Of a stretch of DNA of 15,775 bases, positions 1 to 6,980 are shown piece by piece (position 1 is the stretch's first letter; every line of letters begins with the position of its first letter). A program made the translations under genes and the position numbers. The stretch spans positions 1 through 15,775 of the forward strand of contig JAUVOZ010000031.1 in NCBI GenBank assembly GCA_030598885.1. Direction: 5' to 3'. The notes beneath the pieces are model-generated. The model did not search any database and was not told the origin of the DNA. It saw only the letters and a list, made by a program, of their open reading frames with translations. The DNA is from Anaerolineae bacterium (GTDB lineage Bacteria; Chloroflexota; Anaerolineae; Anaerolineales; E44-bin32).

Positions 1-312
1 GCCATGGTTGAGCTTGCCGGCGTTCAGGTACGACTGATCGATGGACCACAGGAAGCAGCCCTCGTTCGCAATGGTGAGACCCTGAAACTACAAGGGCGAC
101 CGGGCGATACAGTTTCACTCATCCCGCTGGGGGGTGACGCTCATGGTGTGACCACACATGGGTTGGAATACCCCCTCCAGGAGGATACGCTGTACTTCGG
201 CGCCACACGCGGAGTTAGTAACATCCTACTTGCCGAAGAAGCAACTATCCACCTAGAGCGGGGAATTATGGCCTGCTTTATCATTCACCCCTCTCAGAAG
301 TTGGATGTCTAG
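1..312 (+). CDS. thiN: Thiamine pyrophosphokinase, 3' part (5' end cut by window)
   Basis: Thiamine diphosphokinase transfers pyrophosphate from ATP to thiamine, making the cofactor TPP in the cytoplasm. Only the C-terminal ~103 residues are visible. They match the thiamine-binding beta domain: the GDTVSLIPLG strand, the THGLEYPL segment, then TRGVSNILL and a final G-x-x-ACFIIH strand. The ATG at position 4 is internal, because the frame is open to base 1 and the family is about 200-230 residues with an N-terminal catalytic domain that is missing here. The stop (310-312) overlaps the ribosome binding site of the next gene, so the two are almost certainly cotranscribed. Its place ahead of a thiamine-type ABC transporter fits salvage of imported thiamine. 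The family call is from recognised motifs; no database search was run. Confidence 0.85.
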   Translation, partial: AMVELAGVQVRLIDGPQEAALVRNGETLKLQGRPGDTVSLIPLGGDAHGVTTHGLEYPLQEDTLYFGATRGVSNILLAEEATIHLERGIMACFIIHPSQKLDV

Positions 313-322
313 GAGGTGCTCC

Positions 323-1354
323 ATGAGAAAGAAAATCATCCTTCTAGCTGCCTCGTTCACCCTGATTAGCTCAGCATGTGTCAGCCCGATCGCTGTGCTG
401 ACCGTGATGACCCATGATTCCTTCAGCGTTTCAGAGGAAGTGGTCGCTGCATTCGAGACCGAGCACAATGCCCAGCTCCAGTTCCTCAAAGCCGGGGACA
501 CCGGAACAGCAGTCAACAAAGCTGTACTTGCTAAGGACAATCCTCTAGCCGATGTATTCTATGGCATAGATAACACCTTCCTCAGCCGGGCGCTTGAGGA
601 AGACATCTTCGAATCTTACGCCTCACCGATCCTGGCCGAGATCCCTGAGACGTTCAAACTTGACCCGGATAACCGAGCTCTTCCAGTGGACTACGGGGAT
701 GTCTGCCTCAACTACGACGTGGCTTTCCTCAACGAAAATGCCATCGATCCTCCGTCATCGCTCGAAGACCTGCTCGACCCGAGCTACAAGGGATTGCTGG
801 TTGTCCAAAACCCGGCTACCTCATCCCCGGGATTGGCATTCCTCTTAGCCACCATTGGCCATTTCGGCGAAGATGACTACCTCAACTTTTGGCGCGGCCT
901 GGTCGAAAACGATGTGTTGGTGGTTAACGATTGGGAGACAACCTATTATAGCGAGTTCACCCGCTGGGGCGGCACGCGCCCGATTGTAGTCTCCTACGGC
1001 TCCAGCCCACCCTTCGAGGTTATCTACGCCGAGGAACCGATGGATGAACCACCGACAGCAGCCGTAGTCGAGGATGAGACTTGCTTCCGTCAAATCGAGT
1101 TTGTCGGCATTTTAAAGGGCACCCAGAATCGTGACCTGGCTGAGGCGTGGGTCGATTTCATGCTCTCAACCACCTTCCAGGAGGACCTCCCGCTCCAGAT
1201 GTACGTCTTCCCGGTCAATCCACAAGCTCAACTTGACGAGACCTTCGTCAAGTACCTAGCCGTACCAGGCCAACCAGCATTCGTCAGCCCGAGCGACATC
1301 GCTTCCAATCGCGAGTCATGGATCCAGGCCTGGACGGCGACTGTCCTGCGGTGA
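323..1354 (+). CDS. thiB: Thiamine ABC transporter substrate-binding lipoprotein (ThiB-like)
   Basis: Extracytoplasmic solute-binding protein of about 343 residues that would capture thiamine (or its phosphates) and deliver it to the permease. The start is ATG 323: a strong AGGAGG at 311-316 lies six bases upstream, whereas the in-frame ATG at 305 has no site. Residues 1-18 form a hydrophobic signal peptide ending at Cys19 (SSAC), an imperfect lipobox that suggests a lipoprotein. The mature part opens with VMTHDSFSVSEEV and continues with LKAGDTG, PLADVFYGIDNTFLSRAL and PVDYGDVCLNYD, all typical of the ThiB/TbpA family. The gene follows thiN by 10 bases and overlaps thiP by 4 bases. Iron-binding proteins share this fold, but the neighbouring pyrophosphokinase and the motifs favour thiamine. 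Confidence 0.88.
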   Translation: MRKKIILLAASFTLISSACVSPIAVLTVMTHDSFSVSEEVVAAFETEHNAQLQFLKAGDTGTAVNKAVLAKDNPLADVFYGIDNTFLSRALEEDIFESYASPILAEIPETFKLDPDNRALPVDYGDVCLNYDVAFLNENAIDPPSSLEDLLDPSYKGLLVVQNPATSSPGLAFLLATIGHFGEDDYLNFWRGLVENDVLVVNDWETTYYSEFTRWGGTRPIVVSYGSSPPFEVIYAEEPMDEPPTAAVVEDETCFRQIEFVGILKGTQNRDLAEAWVDFMLSTTFQEDLPLQMYVFPVNPQAQLDETFVKYLAVPGQPAFVSPSDIASNRESWIQAWTATVLR

Positions 1355-3102
1355 AACAATTATCCCGCTCGCGGCCTCCTCCATCTCCAACCGGCCGGGG
1401 AAGGTCTCCTCTTTACCAACTTGCCATTTGGCTTGGACCGCTCCTGTTCCTGGCTCTCTTTTATCTTTATCCCATGGGAAGCATCTTGCGAGTCAGCTTC
1501 GCCCGGGGTGATGGCGGACTAGCCGCGCCCTTGGTTGAAGCCCTGACCTCGACCTCAGTGAGGCGTGTGCTGTGGTTCACCGTCTGGCAGGCAGCACTAT
1601 CAACAGCATTGACTCTACTCGTCGGCCTCCCCGGCGCCTACCTCCTCGCCCGCTTCGACTTCCGTGGAAAGTCATTGCTCCGGGCGTTAACTGGAATCCC
1701 CTTCATAATGCCCACCCTGGTAGTGGCCGCGGCTTTTAATGCGCTGCTCGGTCCAAAGGGATGGATGAACCTCGGCTTGATGTCGCTGTTCAGCTTATCC
1801 ACACCACCGATACAGTTCACTAATACGCTATCCGCTATCCTTCTGGCGCATGTTTTCTATAACACCACCATCGTGTTGCGGATGGTCGGTGATTTCTGGT
1901 CACACATCGATCCGCGCTTGAGCGCGGCGGCTCAAGTGTTGGGCGCCGACCAACGCCGAAGACTACGCCACGTCATACTTCCGCTACTAATGCCGGCGAT
2001 CATTACCGCCGCCCTGCTGGTCTTTATATTCGATTTCACTTCATTTGGCGTGATTTTAGTGCTCGGAGGACCCCGCTTCGCGACACTTGAGGTGGAGATC
2101 TACTACCAAACGATCAGCCTTTTCAACCTACCGTTAGCTGCCGCCCTTTCGTTACTGCAGTTGGCGTGCAACCTAGCATTGACAATAACCTATACCCGCC
2201 TATCGGCCCGTCTTTCGCGTCCACTCTGGTTACGACCACAGCGATATACCCAACGCCGGTTTCTCACCCGACGCGGGCGTTTAGCGGCTGCAGTCACTAT
2301 CACCTTGCTACTCACCTTATTGACTGCGCCGCTGGCGGCGCTGGCAGTCCGCTCGGTGACCCGCCTTGATCCTGAACGCGGGCAGCGAGAACCCTCTGCT
2401 CGTGGCCTGACGCTCGATTTCTACCATGAGCTCACGATAAACCGCCGTCAATCGCTATTCTATGTGCCTCCCACGACCGCCATCGGAGTCTCCCTCGTCT
2501 ATGCCGCGGCTACCGTCGTTCTGGCCTTGACGCTCGGTTTGCCGGCCGCGTGGGCACTAGCCCGTGACAGCACATCTCTTTCCAGCCGCCTATTCGATCC
2601 ACTGATCATGCTCCCGTTAGGCACTTCGGCGGTGACCCTTGGCCTGGGTTTTATCGTCGCTCTAGCCCATCCACCACTTGATCTGCGGGCCTCACCGCTT
2701 CTCATCCCGCTCGCACACACCTTGGTGGCTTTCCCCTTTGTGGTGCGCAGTTTAACCCCAGCCCTACGCAGCATTCAACCGCGCCTGCGCCAAGCCGCGG
2801 CTGTTTTGGGCGCTTCACCACGGCAAACCCTACGCTATGTCGATCTGCCGCTTGTGGGACGAGCTCTCTTGGTAGCTGCCACCTTCGCTTTTACCATCTC
2901 GATTGGCGAGTTCGGGGCCACGGCTTTGATTGCCCGCCCCGAGTATCCAACGGTTCCGATCATGATCTACCGTTTCCTTTCCCAGCCTGGCGCCTTAAAC
3001 TACGGTCAGGCCCTGGCATTGAGTACAATTCTGATGCTGATCTGCGCGATTGGGATGTTGGCGATTGAGCGGTTCCGTATTGCTGATGTGGGTGAGTTCT
3101 AA
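1351..3102 (+). CDS. thiP: Thiamine ABC transporter permease, two fused permease domains (ThiP-like)
   Basis: Inner-membrane permease of about 583 residues with two BPD_transp_1 halves in one chain, the layout of ThiP and FbpB. I chose GTG 1351, which forms a 4-base GTGA overlap with the thiB stop; an in-frame ATG at 1318 would overlap thiB by 37 bases. After a short basic, proline-rich N-terminus come about six membrane helices per half. Each half carries an EAA-type loop for docking the ATPase: AAAQVLGADQRRRLRHVILP in the first and QAAAVLGASPRQTLRYVDLP in the second. The loop near residues 320-380 separates the halves. Coupling by overlap to the binding protein indicates one transport complex. 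Specificity for thiamine rests on context, since the permease alone cannot be told from iron(III) transporters. Confidence 0.88.
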   Translation: MKQLSRSRPPPSPTGRGRSPLYQLAIWLGPLLFLALFYLYPMGSILRVSFARGDGGLAAPLVEALTSTSVRRVLWFTVWQAALSTALTLLVGLPGAYLLARFDFRGKSLLRALTGIPFIMPTLVVAAAFNALLGPKGWMNLGLMSLFSLSTPPIQFTNTLSAILLAHVFYNTTIVLRMVGDFWSHIDPRLSAAAQVLGADQRRRLRHVILPLLMPAIITAALLVFIFDFTSFGVILVLGGPRFATLEVEIYYQTISLFNLPLAAALSLLQLACNLALTITYTRLSARLSRPLWLRPQRYTQRRFLTRRGRLAAAVTITLLLTLLTAPLAALAVRSVTRLDPERGQREPSARGLTLDFYHELTINRRQSLFYVPPTTAIGVSLVYAAATVVLALTLGLPAAWALARDSTSLSSRLFDPLIMLPLGTSAVTLGLGFIVALAHPPLDLRASPLLIPLAHTLVAFPFVVRSLTPALRSIQPRLRQAAAVLGASPRQTLRYVDLPLVGRALLVAATFAFTISIGEFGATALIARPEYPTVPIMIYRFLSQPGALNYGQALALSTILMLICAIGMLAIERFRIADVGEF

Positions 3103-3199
3103 CATATAGGCGCTACCGCACCGAGGCACTCAGGCACTTGAACACAGAGGAAATTGAGGATGGGGATCAGAGAATAGCAGCTAGGTACAAGGATGTCCA

Positions 3200-4237
3200 T
3201 TGAAAAGCCTGCGGGTAATCAACCTCGATAAATTCTTCGGTGAAACACACGCCCTGGACCATGTATCCTTCGATGTCGCTGAGGGCGAGATCGTGGCCGT
3301 GCTTGGCCCTAGCGGTTGCGGGAAGTCGACGTTGCTTGCGGTGATCGCCGGCTTGGAGATTCCCAACGCAGGGGAGGTGCAATGGGACGGCAAATCATTG
3401 GCAAGTGTGCCGTCCTACAAACGTGGCTTCGGTCTGATGTTCCAGGATTACGTACTCTTCCCGCACATGGACGCCTTCGACAATGTTGCCTTCGGCCTGC
3501 GAATGGCTGGGCTGGCACCCGAGGTGGTCCGGCAACGGGTAAGAGAAACCCTCGCCCTTGTCGGCCTGCCTGGTTTCGAGAAGCGGGATGTGAATACGCT
3601 ATCCGGCGGCGAGCAGCAACGTGTCGCCCTCGCCCGGTCGCTTGCCCCCCAACCACAGTTGCTGATGCTCGACGAACCGCTCGGTTCTCTCGACCGCACC
3701 CTGCGAGAGCGCCTGATGTTCGAGTTGCGCGAAATCCTCCGCCGCTTGCATCAGACAGCCATTTATGTCACCCACGATCAAGAAGAAGCTTTCGCCGTGG
3801 CCGATAGAGTGGTGGTGATGGACCTCGGCAGGGTGGCTCAGATCGGCACACCACAAGCGGTATACTCTCGCCCAGCATCCCTATTCGTGGCTCGCTTCCT
3901 CGGCCTCGACAACTTGCTGCCGGGAAAAGTGGGGAAAGATGGCGATCAATTTACGATCGAGACCCCGATTGGCAGACTGTCCACCTTCGAACAGGGGTTG
4001 GGATCAGTGACAGTTCTCATTCGACCTGACGCCGCCCGGCTCGATGGTCAGGGTGAGCTGCAACTCGAGGGAAGTTTGGTCAAGCGCTCCTTCCGCGGCA
4101 ACACCTGTCGCGCGGTTATCGAGACCAATGGCGTGCGCCTGACATTCGAGTTCCTGTCCAATGCGCCGCTCCCAGCTGAGGGCGAACGAGTTCGGCTTAG
4201 CTTCGATCCCGCACAAGCGATCCAGATCTTGCGATGA
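3200..4237 (+). CDS. thiQ: ABC transporter ATP-binding protein (ThiQ/PotA-like)
   Basis: Cytoplasmic ATPase of 345 residues that powers the importer. All nucleotide-binding motifs are present: Walker A GPSGCGKST (36-44), Q-loop Gln82, signature LSGGEQQ (134-140), Walker B LLMLDEP with Glu159, D-loop, and switch His192. Residues after about 240 form a C-terminal TOBE-like beta domain, longer than classical enteric ThiQ (about 230 residues) and more like PotA/FbpC. The start is TTG 3200 with AAGG at 3189-3192. An ATG at 3193 is out of frame and soon stops. A 97-base gap separates it from thiP, larger than the other junctions, but orientation and the missing ATPase partner for ThiBP make it part of the system. 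I see no clear TPP riboswitch in the gap. Confidence 0.88.
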   Translation: MKSLRVINLDKFFGETHALDHVSFDVAEGEIVAVLGPSGCGKSTLLAVIAGLEIPNAGEVQWDGKSLASVPSYKRGFGLMFQDYVLFPHMDAFDNVAFGLRMAGLAPEVVRQRVRETLALVGLPGFEKRDVNTLSGGEQQRVALARSLAPQPQLLMLDEPLGSLDRTLRERLMFELREILRRLHQTAIYVTHDQEEAFAVADRVVVMDLGRVAQIGTPQAVYSRPASLFVARFLGLDNLLPGKVGKDGDQFTIETPIGRLSTFEQGLGSVTVLIRPDAARLDGQGELQLEGSLVKRSFRGNTCRAVIETNGVRLTFEFLSNAPLPAEGERVRLSFDPAQAIQILR

Positions 4238-4679
4238 GAACACCTATCACAGTACTAAACTCGACGAAACAGGGCGCGAGGTTTGGTACTATCACGGCGT
4301 GGTGCTCGATCGGACCACCACCAGCCTAACCCTCGAAGCACACTTCGATCGCCAGGACTTGGACTTCCATGGCATGCTGCTCCGTCGCGGAGATCGTTTC
4401 GTTGAGACCTACTATAGCGACCGCTGGTACAACGTCTTCGCCATCTATGATATCGATGACGACCACCATAAAGGCTGGTACTGCAACATCACCCGGCCAG
4501 CTCGCATCGAGGTCAAACTCGTGTACGCCGAAGATATAGCACTCGATCCGATCATCACCTCTGACGGAGAGCAAATCGTGGCGGATGAGGAAGAGTTTGC
4601 CATGCTGGAGATTTCACCTGAAGAGCGCCAACCGGCTATGGAGACATTGGGACATCTCCAGGCTATGGTAACGATTTGA
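4234..4679 (+). CDS. DUF402 (FomD/Ntdp-like) phosphohydrolase, probable 1-base deletion near start
   Basis: The DUF402 family includes FomD and Ntdp, which are metal-dependent hydrolases of nucleoside di- and triphosphates. Diagnostic stretches are FHGMLLRRGDRFVETYYSD, RWYNVFAIYD, KGWYCNITRPA, the AEDIALDP acidic loop and ADEEEF. The downstream frame is open from 4161, but that start would overlap thiQ by 77 bases. A more natural start is ATG 4234, overlapping the thiQ stop as ATGA; it reads MRTPITV and then falls out of frame. Adding one base at about 4255-4256 joins it to KLDETGREVWYYHG, as I would expect for this family. This may be a real frameshift or a sequence error. Last gene of the thiamine operon; a role on thiamine phosphates is only a guess from position. 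Confidence 0.8.
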
Positions 4680-4795
4680 GGTGGACCATTCAGCATTCCC
4701 CAGCGGGGGTGAACGCGTTTACATTGATGCTGGACCGAGCAGGGTTCCCCAAACTTCTCCCACAGCTATATGACATGCATTTCTATATGTAACCT

Positions 4796-4850
4796 GTAGG
4801 GGCACGGCACATCTGCAAACAAACGCAGGTACTACGTGCCGTGCCCCTAC
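4796..4850. repeat. REP-like hairpin with GTAGGGGC termini
   Basis: Perfect 15-bp inverted repeat: GTAGGGGCACGGCAC at 4796-4810 and its complement at 4836-4850, with a 25-base spacer holding a weaker CTGC/GCAG mini-stem. It lies between the convergent DUF402 and DUF2085 genes, where such hairpins can act as bidirectional terminators. Its ends match the palindrome at 15174-15201, which neighbours a REP-associated transposase. The rest of 4680-4905 shows nothing coding. Confidence 0.75.
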
Positions 4851-4905
4851 TATTAATCTTCCTCTATGTTGACCCACTGTTAAAAGTGTCTACATTAAAC
4901 CTCGC

Positions 4906-5730
4906 TTAGAAAATCAGCCCACTTTCTACGGTAAGCAGATAGCGACCCAGACTTAACAGGGTGATCTGAACGATGCCCAATGCCAACCCGGCGACAAGAG
5001 GCAGGACTAAGTCGCGCCACGAGTCAGCCCGATTATCCAGGCGCAGGATAGTTAGAGACATTGTGGTGTAGATGAGCGCTAGCAGGACCAACACGCCAAA
5101 ACTGCTAAGTAATGCCATCGGGTACAAGATCAATGGGTTTTCGGTAATCATCAGCCCCACCAATCCCGCCGCCAGTATTACAAGCTTTACTAATTCACCT
5201 GGAGAGCGCAGAATGGGCTCATGCCTCCATTTACACCATACAGTCTGGTTGAATACCGGATAGACCAGCGTGGCCAAGGCTATCCCAATCAAGCTGCCGG
5301 TAATTAGCCGCAATGTGTTACTAGGCAGGTAAAGGTGCGGCGCTGAGGGAAAGAGATGCATATACGAATTCAAGCCGTCTATAGCCCAGGAAAATCCGAA
5401 CAGGACGAATATTGCCACCAGGCGACGGTTGGGGTAGAGACCGGCACGCGGGCGGATGAGGGTGTAATAGACCAGGGTCAGCAGTGCTCCCAGGTACATC
5501 CCTGAGCAGCGAGCGCAGAGAGGAAGTGGGCGATCACCTAGATGGAATGATCGCAGACTGATGCGATGGCATACTGCGTAGGCAATGGCGTCAGCTTTAC
5601 CCATCAACCCGCTCGGTGTGACCGCCAACCAAAATCCGATCACTGTGCCTGCGAGCAGCAACACAGCCAGCCGAGGCAGATTGAGCCGGCTTTTTCGGTT
5701 GGCAGGTATCTCAGCGGGGGATGAAGTCAT
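4906..5730 (-). CDS. DUF2085 family membrane protein
   Basis: Integral membrane protein of 274 residues with an N-terminal helix (about 22-38) and several further helices. The DUF2085 hallmark is clear: an AVCHRI..RSF segment (Cys54, His55, Arg60, Ser61) followed by LPLCARCSGMYLG (Cys72, Cys75), which places Cys and His residues at the membrane edge where they could bind a metal. The family has no established function. The ATG at 5728-5730 has no good ribosome binding site; a TATAAT on the minus strand ends six bases before it, which would suit a leaderless message. It is convergent with DUF402 and divergent from the tRNA gene. The C-terminal half is less conserved and consists mainly of hydrophobic helices. 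Confidence 0.82.
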   Translation of the reverse strand: MTSSPAEIPANRKSRLNLPRLAVLLLAGTVIGFWLAVTPSGLMGKADAIAYAVCHRISLRSFHLGDRPLPLCARCSGMYLGALLTLVYYTLIRPRAGLYPNRRLVAIFVLFGFSWAIDGLNSYMHLFPSAPHLYLPSNTLRLITGSLIGIALATLVYPVFNQTVWCKWRHEPILRSPGELVKLVILAAGLVGLMITENPLILYPMALLSSFGVLVLLALIYTTMSLTILRLDNRADSWRDLVLPLVAGLALGIVQITLLSLGRYLLTVESGLIF

Positions 5731-5732
5731 AG

Positions 5733-5765
5733 CCAGATTATAGCCGAATCCCAGATCATAGCCGG
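5733..5765 (-). promoter_or_regulatory. Duplicated 15-mer upstream of the DUF2085 gene, containing a -10-like box
   Basis: Two 15-base direct copies (5733-5747 and 5751-5765) differ at two positions and are 18 bases apart. On the minus strand the copy nearer the gene contains TATAAT (5742-5737), six bases before the ATG. This could be a -10 for leaderless transcription, with the paired 15-mers as a regulator site. No good -35 is visible. Confidence 0.3.
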
Positions 5766-5770
5766 TTGCC

Positions 5771-5800
5771 TTGACGCTGTGCCGGGGGGACGATTATAAT
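5771..5800 (+). promoter_or_regulatory. Promoter of tRNA-Asn
   Basis: TTGACG at 5771-5776 and a consensus TATAAT at 5795-5800 are separated by 18 bases, and the mature tRNA begins 10 bases after the -10 box. This is close to the sigma-70 consensus and well placed for the tRNA. Confidence 0.7.
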
Positions 5801-5810
5801 CCGGACGCAT

Positions 5811-5883
5811 TCCTCGGTAGCTCAATCGGCAGAGCAACCGGCTGTTAACCGGTAGGTTAGTGGTTCGAGTCCACTCCGAGGAG
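5811..5883 (+). tRNA. tRNA-Asn (GUU)
   Basis: A complete cloverleaf can be drawn. The acceptor stem TCCTCGG (5811-5817) pairs with CCGAGGA (5876-5882), with G5883 as discriminator. The D-arm is GCTC/GAGC. The anticodon stem ACCGG/CCGGT encloses loop CTGTTAA, so the anticodon is GTT, reading asparagine codons. The variable loop is AGGTT and the T-arm is AGTGG-TTCGAGT-CCACT. CCA is not fully encoded (CC then T). The 3' part from 5849 onward recurs at 8374 and 10039, marking this gene as an integration target that has kept its function. Confidence 0.95.
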
Positions 5884-5979
5884 CCTTTTATCACTCCACA
5901 AGTGCGCATCCTAGCAAAAGGATGTGCGCTTTATTATTTACCCGTAACCAATCTCTTACTGATTCCTTTGCTCACGCCA
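5849..5979 (+). repeat. att-like direct repeat, copy A (inside tRNA-Asn)
   Basis: The copy runs from the 3' anticodon stem of the tRNA through its 3' end, the terminator hairpin and about 45 bases more. It matches 8374-8504 over 131 bases without gaps; all eight mismatches lie after the tRNA end. The 37-base identical core is the type of site used by tyrosine recombinases in tRNA genes. Confidence 0.8.
5902..5935 (+). terminator. Rho-independent terminator after tRNA-Asn
   Basis: GTGCGCATCCT and AGGATGTGCGC form an 11-bp stem with two G-U pairs around a six-base loop, followed by a T-rich run. The copy at 8427-8455 keeps the stem: one G-U pair has become A-U while one terminal pair is lost, which suggests the fold is maintained. 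Confidence 0.7.
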
Positions 5980-6040
5980 AGGATTTACCAGCCACCATAA
6001 AAATCCACAAATGACACAAGGGCTTTTAAGCCACAGGTGT

Positions 6041-6076
6041 ATAATAAATCCCGTATTCTTGCGGGATTATTATTTT
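6041..6076 (+). terminator. Conserved hairpin with T tail in element 1 left end
   Basis: AATCCCG (6047-6053) pairs with CGGGATT (6062-6068), and flanking A/T bases extend the stem to about 12 bp with one bulge, followed by TTTT. It is preceded by TGACACAAGGGCTTTTAAGCC (6012-6032). The same module occurs at 8691-8755 in element 2. It could be the end of a small RNA, an attenuator, or an element-end structure. A TATAAT at 6040-6045 overlaps the stem. Confidence 0.5.
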
Positions 6077-6361
6077 GAGAACAGTTCTTATCACAATAAT
6101 GCCACTTCCTCTATTTCCTCTTTTGGTACTAATATAGGCTCAAGCGAAAAAGTATTATCAATCTTTCTATGTTATCGTGGACTCCATGAAGATCGCTTAT
6201 ATTGCCAAGCAGCCTTTTTTTGTATTATTCATTTGTGCACAGAAATTTGCATAAGCACATTAGTTTTAATTTCAAGTAGCAATATTATCTAGAATCTATA
6301 TGGAGTAATTCATGTCAAAAAAATAGAGATCCCTTTAGAAAAGAAAATTATTCAGGATGTG

Positions 6362-6919
6362 ATGGTGAAATTTCCCAAGAAGTGCGTTTACTGTGGAATA
6401 CCGGAGCACACGACCTTACCTCTCACAATATATCGCACAATTAGACATGCAATTGATTCAGAACACGAATATAAGTTGTCACCTTTTCATATCCCCTATT
6501 GTGAACAGCACTTCGAGGAAATTAAAGCTAAAGATGCTCGAATTGACAAAATATTGGATGATGTACAATTAATCTCATTCGTAGGTTTCGGGATTATTAT
6601 GTTGCCGTTTCTCTACAAACCTTTCTATAATTTGGCATTCGATGGGTTACAAGGTTTCTATCAATCGTTCTATCGAAATATTCTTTCTTTTATTAGTGCA
6701 GTAACAATTGTTTTTCTTATATCATTATTTATAACCGCTTTTATTTCATTTCTGCTCGAAAAGATTTTGCCGGGAATCATGAAACCTCCCCGCGGGCTAA
6801 AAATTGAAGCAATGTCAACGTTGATGATATTAAATTTTGAAAATGAACAAATAGCTGACGAGTTTTTAGAGCTGAATAGTGATTTATCGGCGAGAGAAAT
6901 AAATCCGGATATTCATTAG
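6362..6919 (+). CDS. Small zinc-binding membrane protein, cargo of element 1 (start probably frameshifted)
   Basis: Unrecognised protein of about 185 residues from ATG 6362. Cys8-x2-Cys11 near the N-terminus and Cys47-x2-His50 (CVYCG and YCEQH) look like a split zinc site. Two hydrophobic segments follow at about 70-90 and 107-133, then a charged C-terminus. The coding sequence is visibly AT-rich compared with flanking genes, a sign of transfer. Upstream in the same frame the codons read KKIEIPLEKKIIQDV, and ATG 6312 has a good GGAG (6302-6305), but it is one base out of frame because of a run of seven A's. Eight A's would give one continuous gene from 6312. No function can be assigned; zinc-dependent membrane sensor or stress protein are possibilities only. 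Confidence 0.65.
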   Translation: MVKFPKKCVYCGIPEHTTLPLTIYRTIRHAIDSEHEYKLSPFHIPYCEQHFEEIKAKDARIDKILDDVQLISFVGFGIIMLPFLYKPFYNLAFDGLQGFYQSFYRNILSFISAVTIVFLISLFITAFISFLLEKILPGIMKPPRGLKIEAMSTLMILNFENEQIADEFLELNSDLSAREINPDIH

Positions 6920-6980
6920 TTAGGCTAGTGCTCCATTTTCCAAGCATATCAACAGGGACCATTTCGGGACGAAACAAAAA

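Noticed and set aside
3103..3199. TPP riboswitch ahead of the ATPase gene
   Set aside because: The conserved THI-box segments are not present; if one exists it would lie upstream of the window.
5727..5909. Minus-strand open frame over tRNA-Asn, with similar frames at 8249-8524 and 9992-10279
   Set aside because: They are antisense readings of the tRNA and its 3' fragments; the shared GSSEWTRT text is a well-known annotation artefact.
6011..6292. Plus-strand 93-codon frame
   Set aside because: It covers the conserved hairpin module, and its counterpart in element 2 does not keep the frame.
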